From Paenibacillus sp. XY044 (GTDB lineage: Bacteria > Bacillota > Bacilli > Paenibacillales > Paenibacillaceae): 64,000 bases of DNA. This document shows positions 8,735 through 16,433 of the stretch, in pieces; positions within the stretch are counted from its first letter, which is position 1, and each line of letters opens with the position of its first letter. Position numbers and translations under genes: made by a program. The notes under the pieces were generated by a model that was not told the origin of the DNA, ran no database searches, and saw only the letters and a program-made list of their open reading frames with translations. The stretch covers positions 248,001-312,000 of the forward strand of contig NZ_NQMO01000004.1 in assembly GCF_002257645.1 (NCBI RefSeq), given 5' to 3'.

Positions 8735-9250
8735 TTGATCATTCAACTAGGCAATTTTGAAGTGAATTCCGGGAAATTGGTAGTAGCGGATCCTTGTTAC
8801 GAATTGGATCGGGATACGATTATTATGGGCGTGTTGGAATCCGCCTTAACCGGCAAGTGGGCGGGGGAAGTGGAGAAGGTCGATGTCCGCGACTGGGGCG
8901 AAGCCAACGCCAAGCTGACGGCTTACCATCACTCCGTGGCGGAACAGGCAGCGTCGCTGGAATGGATCAAGTGTTCTTTTGTGGCCGGGGTGGACAGCGG
9001 GCAGGCCGGGATTTTTGATATCGACAAGCACCGGATTCCTGACGCGGACGCACCTGAAGGTAAGCAGGACCAAGATACCGAATGGTATTACGCCTGCTGC
9101 GATCTCACCGAGAGCGGGGAGGAAGCAGGTGTCTTGGAAGGCGGTGTCGTATCGCGCACAGGCATGGGCGACGGGGCGTACGGGGTGTACCAGGCTGTGA
9201 ATGCCGATAATCAGGTGGTTGGCGTGAAGATTGTGTTTATTAAGGGCTAG
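8735..9250 (+). CDS. Conserved hypothetical protein, DUF4241-like
   Basis: Soluble acidic protein of 171 residues. The start is taken at TTG 8735, seven bases after GGAGGT (8722-8727); the TTG at 8720 would place that ribosome site inside the gene. The sequence begins with a strand ending in SGKLVVADPCYELD and closes with RTGMGDGAYGVYQAVN. A 'VADPCY' opening and a GxGDGxYxV closing segment are, as far as I recall, typical of the DUF4241 family. No signal peptide or membrane segment. The function is unknown. It is a single-gene unit with its own terminator. Confidence 0.75.
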   Translation: MIIQLGNFEVNSGKLVVADPCYELDRDTIIMGVLESALTGKWAGEVEKVDVRDWGEANAKLTAYHHSVAEQAASLEWIKCSFVAGVDSGQAGIFDIDKHRIPDADAPEGKQDQDTEWYYACCDLTESGEEAGVLEGGVVSRTGMGDGAYGVYQAVNADNQVVGVKIVFIKG

Positions 9251-9283
9251 TTCGTGTCCAGGGGGAAATCTCAATCAATATGT

Positions 9284-9319
9284 AAAAAGCCGGGGAAAGC
9301 TGAGCTCCTTGGCTTTTTT
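9284..9319 (+). terminator. Rho-independent terminator
   Basis: AAAAAGCC pairs with GGCTTTTTT around a partly paired GGAAAGCTGAGCTCC loop. Terminates the DUF4241-like gene. Confidence 0.75.
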
Positions 9320-9390
9320 GTCGTGGTCTGAAACAGGGAAATATACGAATCAACGCTGATCTGCTGGATCGCTGCGCAAAAATGCAAAGA

Positions 9391-9425
9391 ACAAAAAAGA
9401 ACGCTCAAAGAGCGTCCTTTGAGCG
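9391..9425 (-). terminator. Terminator of the small gene 9428-9541
   Basis: Read on the minus strand, the nine-base arms CGCTCAAAG (complement of 9417-9425) and CTTTGAGCG (complement of 9402-9410) are followed by TTCTTTTTTG. It begins two bases after the small gene's stop codon, which supports that gene as a real transcription unit. Confidence 0.88.
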
Positions 9426-9427
9426 GA

Positions 9428-9541
9428 TTAATAAAATTTCCAATGATCTTTCCGATGCTTTTTCTTTTTCTTACAAATGACTACAGCCTTTTGACCAGGG
9501 TGGAGTTTTACGACAATTACCTTTTTGCGATTACAACACAT
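9428..9541 (-). CDS. Small Lys/Cys-rich basic protein (37 residues)
   Basis: Unrecognised micro-protein, too short for usual ORF lists. On the minus strand an ideal AGGAGGTGATCA precedes ATG 9541. The frame reads MCCNRKKVIVVKLHPGQK, then AVVIC followed by five Lys, and ends HWKFY with stop at 9428. It has three Cys, more than one third Lys/Arg/His, and a short Val-rich strand. A dedicated terminator follows at once (9391-9425). Promoter, ribosome site, frame and terminator together make this a credible gene. The content resembles small spore-coat or nucleic-acid-binding peptides of bacilli in general, but I cannot assign a family. Confidence 0.72.
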   Translation of the reverse strand: MCCNRKKVIVVKLHPGQKAVVICKKKKKHRKDHWKFY

Positions 9542-9693
9542 CTTGATCACCTCCTATATTAACAATCTATGATTCTGCGAACAGATTTGATTGGACGTAC
9601 AAGCACAATTTCATAGGTTGACGGACTAAATCACTCTTAGTGTCAACGAATAGTGTCAACGAAATCGTCGCACAGGGGTGGATGCATTCAATA

Positions 9694-9729
9694 GAAAAAG
9701 CCCCCATATCCTTGGCAGGAAAAGGGGGC
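9694..9729 (-). terminator. Terminator of the GNAT gene
   Basis: GCCCCC (9700-9705) pairs with GGGGGC (9724-9729). On the minus strand the hairpin is followed by CTTTTTCTAT. It lies just downstream of the acetyltransferase stop. Confidence 0.8.
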
Positions 9730-9742
9730 AGTGGTTTGGTCA

Positions 9743-10273
9743 TTAGGCTAATGATTTTTGCATGAAAATGACAATATCGGAGCGAATGCTGGTTCCGTTT
9801 TTATCATGGTATTCCCAACTGATTTGAAAATCGCCGTAACCCCAGTCTATATAACCCAGGTTTTCATATAGCCTTCTTGCCTCGGGATTATCTTTGCTGC
9901 TCACTTCCAAACCAATATGAGTGCATCCTCTTTCTCTTGAACATCTCTCAGCTTCGCGGATAATAGCCGTGGCAACACCTTTTTTACGGTAGTCATCTTT
10001 GGTGAGTCCCCCCTCCAGGAAGGCACTATGCGTTACATCGATATTTTGGGTTACATGGGGATCCTGAGGACCGCTCCATCGCAGTAAAAAGTGTCCAATC
10101 GGATGATTCTGATGCCATGCGATGAGATATACGCCTTCGCCTTTCTCCTGCACCTCGTATCGACGATACTGAGGTTTCGTCAGATTACCGGGTGAAAACA
10201 CTTCTTCAAGAAAATCCAATTGAGACTCCTCGGCTGGTTTGACAACAATATCTAAATCGTGCTGATTCATCAT
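9743..10273 (-). CDS. GNAT family N-acetyltransferase
   Basis: Acetyl-CoA-dependent acetyltransferase of 176 residues. The start is placed at the first Met of MMNQHDLDIVV (10273), seven bases after AGGAG; the longer frame beginning 33 bases upstream lacks a site. The acetyl-CoA loop region is DDYRKKGVATAIIREAE (motif A, Gln/Arg-x-x-Gly-x-Gly/Ala variant), and motif B is DNPEARRLYENLGY. It has the usual GNAT length. The acceptor substrate is not predictable. It is a monocistronic unit with its own terminator, convergent with nothing and preceded by an unassigned 450-base region. Confidence 0.9.
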   Translation of the reverse strand: MMNQHDLDIVVKPAEESQLDFLEEVFSPGNLTKPQYRRYEVQEKGEGVYLIAWHQNHPIGHFLLRWSGPQDPHVTQNIDVTHSAFLEGGLTKDDYRKKGVATAIIREAERCSRERGCTHIGLEVSSKDNPEARRLYENLGYIDWGYGDFQISWEYHDKNGTSIRSDIVIFMQKSLA

Positions 10274-10591
10274 TTCATCACTCCTACCGTTTAGTTTGAA
10301 TATCATGGATTATGTAAATGAAAATCTAAGAAGATCTATGACTATAGCATGATGTGAGAAATAAAGCAAAAGCCGCCGACCGTGCTCCTTTTTCGATACT
10401 CTCGATCCAGCATACAACCCAACTTTATCTAAATCCCGCTTCTACCTAACACGGTTGAACGCTTTTCCAATAAGATATCGTATGCCATTCTTGATTGCGC
10501 CTTTCTGTTTGCTTCATTCCCCTGTGCTGCATTCGAACCGGCTTCCTTCATCCCGTGACTGCAACGGGTAAAAGAGTGGATCGCAGAGGCT

Positions 10592-10618
10592 GCCGCTGCC
10601 TGAATAAAGCGGCTTTTT
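10592..10618 (+). terminator. Orphan plus-strand terminator upstream of the KAS III-like gene
   Basis: GCCGCT (10592-10597) pairs with AGCGGC (10608-10613), followed by five T. No plus-strand gene ends here, so it may end a small RNA or act as an attenuator in a long leader. Confidence 0.65.
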
Positions 10619-10672
10619 GTTGTTCGTAAATGCCCTTAAAGGAATGATTGAATCTACTAATTTTTCATTTAC

Positions 10673-10701
10673 TTTACAATTAGTGGGATTAATATCATAA
10701 T
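10673..10701 (+). promoter_or_regulatory. Sigma-A promoter of the KAS III-like gene
   Basis: TTTACA (10673-10678), 17 bases, CATAAT (10696-10701), 29 bases before the start codon. It matches the -35 and -10 consensus at five of six positions each. Confidence 0.6.
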
Positions 10702-10730
10702 TAGTAATCATATCTTTAATGAGGTGTTAT

Positions 10731-11861
10731 ATGAAATCTGTCTATATCACGAGTATGGGTAAGTTCCTCCCCGGCGCCCCGGTGGGCAATGAGGAAATGG
10801 AAGATTACCTTGGCAAAATCGGGGGCAAATCTTCCAAGACGAAGCGCATCATTTTGGAAAAGAACCAGATCAAGCAGCGCTACTACGCGATGGACAAGCA
10901 GCAGAAGAGCTTATACACAAACGCGGAGATGGCGGCCTCGTCCATACGTGAGGCGTTGGAACGCAGCGCTAACGTGCGTCCGGAGGACATCGAGTTCCTG
11001 GCGACAGGCACGACCCGTGCGGATCTGCTGCTGCCGGGTTTCGCGAGCATGGTCCACGCCGAGACGGGGCTGCCGGTGATGGAGATTTCCTCGCATTCGG
11101 GGTTATGCGCCAGCGGAATGCATGCGCTGAAGAACGCTTTTTTACATATCAAGTCAGGAGAGCACCGGACGGCCATCGCTTGTTCCAGCGAGTTCCTGAG
11201 CCGCGAGTTCAAACATACGAAATTCGAAGCGCAGGGCATTTACAGCAACGGCCGGGTGCCGTTCGACACGGATTTTCTGCGGTTTATGCTGTCGGATGGA
11301 GCGGGGGCGGCTATATTGCAGAACGAGCCTTCCGCCCATGGCCTGTCGCTTCGCATCGAGTGGATCGACAACAAGTCGTATGCCAATGAGTACGAGACCT
11401 GCATGTATTCCGGCATGAGCAAGGAGGACGGCAACCGATCTTGGCTGGATTATCCCTCCATTCATGAAGCGGCCGATCACGGGGCGCTAAATCTGAAGCA
11501 GGACGTCAGACTGGTGAACGAAATTACGAAGGTCGGGACGCGGCGGTTTTTGGAGCTGGTGGATGAGGGACGGATTGACCCGGACGCAGTCGATTGGATG
11601 ATGGTCCATTATTCGTCGCATTTTTTCCGGGAGGAGATCTTCCAATTGCTTGAGCAGGGCGGCGTGACCATCCCTGAGGAAAAATGGTTTACGAATCTGT
11701 ATACGAAAGGGAATACGGCGGCGGCTTCGATCTACATCATGCTGGAGGAGCTGCTGTATTCCGGACGCCTCTCCGCAGGGCAGAAGATCGTGTGCGTCGT
11801 TCCGGAAAGCGGCCGCTTTCAGGCATCGACGATGCTGTTGACGGTGGTTGGGGCTTCCTAG
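10731..11861 (+). CDS. 3-oxoacyl-ACP synthase III (KAS III) family protein
   Basis: Thiolase-fold condensing enzyme of 376 residues. The full KAS III triad is visible: C126 in SGLCASGMHA, H293 in MVHYSSHFF and N328 in KGNTAAAS. The C-terminus keeps a GRFQASTMLL strand, although the usual glycine-rich GGG(L/F)TWG end of FabH is altered. FabH proteins are about 320 residues, so this is a longer, divergent member, like those that act as acyltransferases or ketosynthases in natural-product pathways. Start at ATG 10731 after GAGGTG; ATG 10719 overlaps that ribosome site. No acyl-carrier protein or other fatty-acid genes are adjacent, so its substrate comes from elsewhere. Confidence 0.87.
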   Translation: MKSVYITSMGKFLPGAPVGNEEMEDYLGKIGGKSSKTKRIILEKNQIKQRYYAMDKQQKSLYTNAEMAASSIREALERSANVRPEDIEFLATGTTRADLLLPGFASMVHAETGLPVMEISSHSGLCASGMHALKNAFLHIKSGEHRTAIACSSEFLSREFKHTKFEAQGIYSNGRVPFDTDFLRFMLSDGAGAAILQNEPSAHGLSLRIEWIDNKSYANEYETCMYSGMSKEDGNRSWLDYPSIHEAADHGALNLKQDVRLVNEITKVGTRRFLELVDEGRIDPDAVDWMMVHYSSHFFREEIFQLLEQGGVTIPEEKWFTNLYTKGNTAAASIYIMLEELLYSGRLSAGQKIVCVVPESGRFQASTMLLTVVGAS

Positions 11862-12036
11862 GGACCCTAGCCTTTTTTGAATTTGGGGATCATAGTACAT
11901 CTTCCTCCTTGTTGCTTAACATCAAAACGTGCAGATAATCAGTAGCTTGGGCATTCCACATTTGTATAACGTTATCGGATGAATTGATGTAACGTATTTC
12001 TTTTTAATACAAGAGGAAAGGCTTAGGAGGCGCCCA

Positions 12037-12072
12037 ATGGTCTCATATGTCTTGCCTGCAGTAAATAAATGA
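12037..12072 (+). CDS. Possible 11-codon peptide with strong ribosome site
   Basis: AGGAGG (12025-12030), six bases, ATG 12037, then MVSYVLPAVNK and TGA at 12070. The stop lies at the base of the hairpin at 12069. The spacing is ideal, but an 11-codon frame can arise by chance. It could be a leader peptide or a remnant gene start. Confidence 0.3.
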   Translation: MVSYVLPAVNK

Positions 12073-12099
12073 AGGGCACCCCCGTCGGGTGCCCTTCAT
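12069..12099. terminator. Shared hairpin terminator between convergent genes
   Basis: Perfect 13-base arms ATGAAGGGCACCC (12069-12081) and GGGTGCCCTTCAT (12087-12099). The T tracts are poor on both strands, so it may work as a bidirectional pause or terminator for the aldo/keto reductase gene. Confidence 0.65.
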
Positions 12100-12128
12100 T
12101 TGCTTCAAGAATCATATTTTTACCGGAT

Positions 12129-13085
12129 TCATATGAATCTGGCTTGGCGAAAGCGGCTGCCGGAGGCAACGCCCTTAGGAGAGATTCGCTCGATCTCCGC
12201 CAAATCGTCGGCCGTTAGCGTTACCTGCAGCGCACCAAGGTTTTCCTGTACACGGTCGAGCCGTTTCGTCCCGGGAATCGGAATGATCTGCTCGCCTTGC
12301 GCCAGGAGCCAGGCCAGGCTCAATTGGGCGGGAGTGCAGCCTTTTTGCGCGGCTAACTTCTCGACCAAGGAGGCGACCTCAACGTTCTTCGCGAAGTTCT
12401 CGCCTTGGAACCTCGGGTAACGATGCCGGTAATCGTCCTCACTCAAGTCCTCAGGTTTCTTGATCTGACCGGTTAGAAAGCCGCGGCCGAGAGGGCTGTA
12501 AGGAACGAGGCCGATCCCCAGCCCTTTAAGAACCGGGAGGACATCATCCTCCACTTCCCGGCTCCACAGCGAATATTCGGTTTCGACCGCGGTAATCGGA
12601 TGGACCGCATGGGCTCGCCGGATGATGTCGGCAGGTGCCTCCGACAACCCGATGTACCGGATCTTGCCTTGCTGAACCAGGTCGGCCAACGTTCCGACCG
12701 TTACTTCGATGGGGGTGTTGGGATCAGGCCGATGTTGGTAATAGAGGTCGATATAATCGAGACCCAGGCTGTAGAGGCTGGCATCGACGGATTTTTTGAT
12801 GTAAGCGGGATCGCCTTTCGGGCCTTGACCGTGCGTAATTCCGAATTTGGTAGCGATAATCGCCTCGTCGCGTCGGCCCTTCAGGGCGCGTCCGACAAGA
12901 TTCTCATTTTCCCCGAACCGCCGGAACTCCGGGTCTCCGTAAAAATCAGCCGTATCAAACATCGTGACGCCCAGATCCAACGCTCCCTGGATCGTACGGA
13001 CGGATTCATCGTTATTCGGCATCGTCATCGTTCCAAGGCTGATGGCTGACACCTCGAGTCCTTCGCCTAGTTTTCTTTTCTGCAT
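12129..13085 (-). CDS. Aldo/keto reductase
   Basis: NADPH-dependent (alpha/beta)8-barrel oxidoreductase, 318 residues. The catalytic tetrad can be read: D44 and Y49 in FDTADFYG, K80 in ATKFG and H118 in YYQHRPDP. The C-terminal cofactor segment IIPIPGTKRLDRVQENLGAL is typical of the subgroup related to YajO/Tas and IolS. It ends normally. It reduces aldehydes or ketones, often in detoxification of reactive carbonyls. It is followed on the same strand, upstream in sequence, by the XRE regulator 108 bases away, which may control it. Confidence 0.93.
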   Translation of the reverse strand: MQKRKLGEGLEVSAISLGTMTMPNNDESVRTIQGALDLGVTMFDTADFYGDPEFRRFGENENLVGRALKGRRDEAIIATKFGITHGQGPKGDPAYIKKSVDASLYSLGLDYIDLYYQHRPDPNTPIEVTVGTLADLVQQGKIRYIGLSEAPADIIRRAHAVHPITAVETEYSLWSREVEDDVLPVLKGLGIGLVPYSPLGRGFLTGQIKKPEDLSEDDYRHRYPRFQGENFAKNVEVASLVEKLAAQKGCTPAQLSLAWLLAQGEQIIPIPGTKRLDRVQENLGALQVTLTADDLAEIERISPKGVASGSRFRQARFI

Positions 13086-13193
13086 CGTAAAGCTCCCTCA
13101 TTTCCTGCTTAGGATCGTTCGAACATGAACCCATTCTAAAAGATCCAACCCAAGGCAGCCACACACCGTTTTTACTAGTAAAAATATTACCCG

Positions 13194-14006
13194 TCAGCTT
13201 TCCGTATCCTCTGGTGCCGGCATATAGACACAGATGTGAAGATCTGGATTGTCGGACAGATTCGCCAGCGGCCGGATGTCATAAGCTACAGGATCAGCTG
13301 AAGGAGAGGGCTGCAAAATGACCCGGTCTAATTTCTTGAGCCGAATTTCGTACGGCTTCCACAATTGATCAAACTCCGGGTTGTTTTGGATCAGATGCTC
13401 CACCGTTGCTTCAAACCAAGGATCATCCCGGTGTTTATCGTAATTTGTCCTGAACACGGCAACCCCATAACTCGCGAATTCTTCGATATTCACGATTCGC
13501 CGGCGCAATTCTTCATTTTCAAATGCCAACCGAATTAAAGAACGCTCTTCGGCCGGAACGGAAGCGAAATTGGTTAACATCCTGCTAGCAGCCTCGTTCC
13601 AAGCGAGAAACTCGGTTCTCTTATTGGTAATATAAGAGGGATAAGCCACTTGATCGATGATTTTCTGCAGCTGCGGATCTAAGCTAGCCGAAGGCGCGGG
13701 AATCGGGTCGGGCGCATAAGGATTCCACAGCTGAAGCAAATGGCCTTTCTCGTCCGAAGATAATTGAAGTCCCCTGGCGATGCTTTCGATCACTTCCCTG
13801 GAGGCGGATAATTCTCTTCCCTGTTCCAGCCACGTATAATAAGTGGCGCTTACTCCTGCTAGAATGGCTACTTCCTCTCGCCGAAGTCCAGGCGTTTTCC
13901 GCTGACCGCTGGAAAAATTGAGGCCCGCATCCTCCGGCGAGAGACGTTCCCTGCGCGATTTGAGAAACGCTCCCATTGTTTTGGCCCTGCTGTTAGGTAC
14001 CGTCAT
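13194..14006 (-). CDS. XRE-type regulator with MmyB-like ligand domain
   Basis: Transcriptional regulator of 270 residues. The N-terminal helix-turn-helix (about residues 10-75) includes LRREEVAILAGVSATYYTWLEQGRE. The C-terminal part WNPYAPDPIPAPSASLDPQLQKIID, then TEFLAWNEAASRML, matches the MmyB-like domain, a PAS-like fold proposed to bind small ligands. This architecture commonly lies next to a short-chain or aldo/keto reductase gene and represses it. Here the aldo/keto reductase lies directly downstream on the same strand. The promoter side contains nested inverted repeats (14030-14091), a likely autoregulatory site. Confidence 0.9.
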   Translation of the reverse strand: MTVPNSRAKTMGAFLKSRRERLSPEDAGLNFSSGQRKTPGLRREEVAILAGVSATYYTWLEQGRELSASREVIESIARGLQLSSDEKGHLLQLWNPYAPDPIPAPSASLDPQLQKIIDQVAYPSYITNKRTEFLAWNEAASRMLTNFASVPAEERSLIRLAFENEELRRRIVNIEEFASYGVAVFRTNYDKHRDDPWFEATVEHLIQNNPEFDQLWKPYEIRLKKLDRVILQPSPSADPVAYDIRPLANLSDNPDLHICVYMPAPEDTES

Positions 14007-14029
14007 TTATGCTGATCACCACCTGTAGG

Positions 14030-14091
14030 TATGGTATCGTTCAAGTTATATCAGCACATCTTGGGCTGATTTACGATACAAGTATACCATA
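14030..14091. promoter_or_regulatory. Nested inverted repeats upstream of the XRE gene
   Basis: TATGGTAT (14030-14037) with ATACCATA (14084-14091); GTATCGT (14034-14040) with ACGATAC (14073-14079); ATCAGC (14050-14055) with GCTGAT (14065-14070). The arms centre near 14060, 25-85 bases before the XRE start, which suggests an operator. Confidence 0.5.
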
Positions 14092-14182
14092 GGGTTTGGC
14101 AGCGATATGCTGGATAATGAACTCAGACAGGCTTGATTCATGAAGAAGGATCATTCAGTATTTTTTGAAAAAGGAGCCTAAC

Positions 14183-14602
14183 ATGAACATCGATTTTTTA
14201 AGCCAACTTCAAAGAATCCTAAGATTAAAGGATTTGGAAGCATGGGATATTACAATGAACGATAAAGATTGCAGAGTCATCATCGTGGATGAGGGGCGCC
14301 CAAGCCGTGATGAGGATTTTCCATGGCTTAAGGATGGAATAGGGGAGGATAGAAGAGAAAACCATATCACAGCACATGTATATTCTTCTGGAAGCTTAGA
14401 GGAAAGTGAAGAAAAAATGTTATATCACATTGCCGAACATCTTACGGATCACGTGGCATTAGCACATTGTCATGTCACTGTACTATTTAAACAAGAGAAC
14501 GATTATGACCATGCTCTAGGCCGTTTGCTGCAAGCCAAGGGATATTCGGAGTATCACTCGATCCCTCTTAGCAAGTTCTTTCGTTTTTCTCAGGATTCGT
14601 GA
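14183..14602 (+). CDS. Hypothetical protein
   Basis: I do not recognise this 139-residue soluble protein. Start ATG 14183 follows AAGGAG with good spacing; the frame opens 18 bases earlier without a site. The sequence is rich in charged residues, with a His-containing segment (HITAHVYSSGS, AEHLTDHVALAHCHVTVLF) and a C-terminal LLQAKGYSEYHS. There is no signal peptide or membrane segment. Base composition is more AT-rich than the regulator before it. A strong terminator follows, so it is monocistronic. Confidence 0.75.
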   Translation: MNIDFLSQLQRILRLKDLEAWDITMNDKDCRVIIVDEGRPSRDEDFPWLKDGIGEDRRENHITAHVYSSGSLEESEEKMLYHIAEHLTDHVALAHCHVTVLFKQENDYDHALGRLLQAKGYSEYHSIPLSKFFRFSQDS

Positions 14603-14681
14603 GGACCTTTAGAAGTCATGACAAACATACTATGGGTCGACCATTTCGTAAGGTGCGATCATAGGTTTGTACTCAAATGCT

Positions 14682-14718
14682 AAAACGCTACTGACATGCT
14701 GATGTCAGTAGCGTTTTT
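14682..14718 (+). terminator. Strong rho-independent terminator
   Basis: Thirteen-base arms ACGCTACTGACAT (14685-14697) and ATGTCAGTAGCGT (14702-14714), loop GCTG, preceded by A and followed by five T. Confidence 0.92.
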
Positions 14719-14758
14719 ATATAGTCATAAGAGATGATGTATTAAGGAGGCAACCATA

Positions 14759-15250
14759 TTGGAAAAGAAAAGCGAAGATCAAACCATGCCGAATGCTGCT
14801 GGCCGGCAAAACAGCCGCTACTGGATTGGCGTTGTATCTGCCTCTCACGTGAAGCGGGGGGTTCAAGGCGGGTTTGCCCAGCTCTGTCATGGAAAAGCAG
14901 CACCTTTGCGCCGGATGAGTCCCGGCGATTGGTTGATATACTACTCCCCACGAACCGACATTTCAAAGGGAGAGCCGATTCAAGCGTTTACCGCCATTGG
15001 GCAGGTGAAAGATGACAGGGTCTACGAATACCGGATGTCCGAATCCTTTGTGCCATTACGTCGGGATATCCGTTACCTTCCATGCCGTGAAGTGAAGATT
15101 GCCGATCTATTGGACCGGCTTACCTTTACTCGCGGGAAGCGCAACTGGGGGTATGCATTCCGCTTTGGGCATTTTGAGATCGGATACGAGGATTTCCAGA
15201 CGATTGCCAGCATCATGTTAGGTGATGTAGAAGACATGCTGGAATCCTAA
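14759..15250 (+). CDS. EVE domain-containing protein
   Basis: Single EVE-domain protein of 163 residues, related to the PUA fold. Characteristic pieces are RYWIGVVSASHVKRGVQGGFAQ at the start, MSPGDWLIYYSPRT in the middle, FTAIGQV and a final NWGYAFRFGHFEI. EVE/YTH-like domains bind modified bases in RNA or DNA; some act in modification-dependent restriction, but stand-alone bacterial copies are mostly uncharacterised. The start is TTG 14759, eight bases after AAGGAGG. No nuclease partner lies beside it. Confidence 0.88.
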   Translation: MEKKSEDQTMPNAAGRQNSRYWIGVVSASHVKRGVQGGFAQLCHGKAAPLRRMSPGDWLIYYSPRTDISKGEPIQAFTAIGQVKDDRVYEYRMSESFVPLRRDIRYLPCREVKIADLLDRLTFTRGKRNWGYAFRFGHFEIGYEDFQTIASIMLGDVEDMLES

Positions 15251-15255
15251 ATAAT

Positions 15256-15278
15256 AATCCTAAAAATGGATTTTTTTT
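15256..15278 (+). terminator. Terminator of the EVE gene
   Basis: AATCC (15256-15260) pairs with GGATT (15268-15272), followed by a run of eight T counted from 15271. Short stem, but a good T tract. Confidence 0.65.
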
Positions 15279-15317
15279 AGGTTGAAGCGAGTGGGTATCT
15301 TTTCCGTTAGTGGATCA

Positions 15318-15349
15318 AAGGCAGCCGATCATTTCTGTTCAGCTGCCTT
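15318..15349 (-). terminator. Hairpin downstream of the kinase-like gene
   Basis: AAGGCAGC (15318-15325) pairs with GCTGCCTT (15342-15349), just after the stop of the minus-strand gene at 15357. The T tract is weak (TTTGATCC). Confidence 0.55.
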
Positions 15350-15356
15350 CATGTCA

Positions 15357-16304
15357 TCAAAACCATTCTCTGTAATTCAGGCCAACCACTTGTTTCGCGA
15401 ACGCAGCATAGGATTCAATCCGGTCCGGGCATCGATCAATAGCCCACCTGAGGTTATCAAAAGCTCTAAGTAACTGAAAAGCCCTCATGTCAGCAAGGTC
15501 CTCTTCACTCAACCCATAGCCTTCTAAAAATGCTTTAAATTCCTCAATATTTGGACCCTCTCTTAACCCAAGCATTTGGTACTGCAGTACTTGATTCACT
15601 GTTCCATGCGGTACCACACTCACTTCAGCATTGCCCCAATCCAGCAATATAACTTGATTGGCGTGGACAATGATATTCTTAAAAGAGATATCTCCATGGA
15701 TTAACCCAAAGCGATACGTCTCATTCTTCATATTCTCAAAAAGATTTTTTACTCTCTGTGATTCCTTCTGAGTAATTACTCCAAGTTTAATCAAGGGATC
15801 ATGCTCTGTTAAACAATTGATATTATGCTGCACATCCCCTTGCAAACTGCCATCTGACTTTGCATGAGAAGGTGATTGAAACATACCACGGACTGGATCA
15901 ATCAGGTTCTTTCCAAATCCTTTCACATGAATCGTATCAATAAGCTTCGCGTAGTCACCAAGCTGTCTCCAAATATCGGACTTGTGAACCTTACTGTCTA
16001 ACCCGTTGTCGCCATGGATAAAAGTTTGAATCATATATGCTATTTCATCAACTATACCGATGGACAACACCTCGGGTCCAGGTATTCCAACAGCGGCTGC
16101 TTGTTCGATACACCATTTTTCCTTGATATAAGTTGGATACGTATCTTTATTGTTCATGCGGACAACGACCTTTTGACTCTTCGTTTCCACTACGAAAATT
16201 TGATTATCGATACCTTTACCTACAATGTGGTATGACGATTTTACTTCTTCCTGGAGAAAAATCCCTGCAATTCGTTCAGCTTGTGAAGCTACTAAGTCTT
16301 TCAT
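15357..16304 (-). CDS. Phosphotransferase, APH/choline-kinase-like
   Basis: Protein-kinase-like fold phosphotransferase of 315 residues. The Brenner motif LIHGDISFKN gives the catalytic base D205 and metal ligand N210; LLDWGNAE supplies the second metal ligand D222. The N-terminal lobe has the nucleotide-binding KVVVRM lysine region. The family phosphorylates aminoglycosides, macrolides, choline, homoserine or fructosamine; which applies here is not evident, and a resistance role should not be assumed. The ribosome site before ATG 16304 is weak. Low GC compared with most neighbours suggests later acquisition. Confidence 0.87.
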   Translation of the reverse strand: MKDLVASQAERIAGIFLQEEVKSSYHIVGKGIDNQIFVVETKSQKVVVRMNNKDTYPTYIKEKWCIEQAAAVGIPGPEVLSIGIVDEIAYMIQTFIHGDNGLDSKVHKSDIWRQLGDYAKLIDTIHVKGFGKNLIDPVRGMFQSPSHAKSDGSLQGDVQHNINCLTEHDPLIKLGVITQKESQRVKNLFENMKNETYRFGLIHGDISFKNIIVHANQVILLDWGNAEVSVVPHGTVNQVLQYQMLGLREGPNIEEFKAFLEGYGLSEEDLADMRAFQLLRAFDNLRWAIDRCPDRIESYAAFAKQVVGLNYREWF

Positions 16305-16402
16305 AATCTTACTCTAACCCCCTCACAGATAAAATCCATATTAGCACGGGATCTCCTAATTCTGACAATAATAAATGCTTTAAATTTTTAAATATCATTA
16401 AC

Positions 16403-16433
16403 AATAAAAAACCGGCACAAGAATGCGCCGGTT
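16403..16433 (-). terminator. Orphan minus-strand terminator
   Basis: AACCGGC (16410-16416) pairs with GCCGGTT (16427-16433); on the minus strand it is followed by TTTTTTATTG. It sits upstream of the kinase-like gene, and no annotated minus-strand gene ends here. The 300-base gap 16305-16607 otherwise shows no supported gene. Confidence 0.7.

Larger units (their letters stand above)
10274..10730. other. Intergenic/leader region upstream of the KAS III-like gene
   Basis: No convincing gene is present; a 65-codon minus-strand frame (10514-10711) has no ribosome site. The stretch contains a hairpin CCCGT (10552-10556)/ACGGG (10564-10568), the terminator at 10592 and the promoter at 10673. A GGTTCGAAT-like string on the minus strand near 10530 is not part of a tRNA fold. 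Confidence 0.5.

Noticed and set aside
10520..10560. GGTTCGAAT string on the minus strand resembling a tRNA T-arm
   Set aside because: No matching acceptor, D-arm or anticodon arm can be folded around it.
10514..10711. Minus-strand 65-codon ORF upstream of the KAS III-like gene
   Set aside because: No ribosome site; it crosses a promoter and a terminator read on the other strand.
15357..16304. Interpretation as an aminoglycoside-resistance gene
   Set aside because: The APH-like fold is shared by many kinases; no substrate-specific feature is visible, so no resistance call is made.
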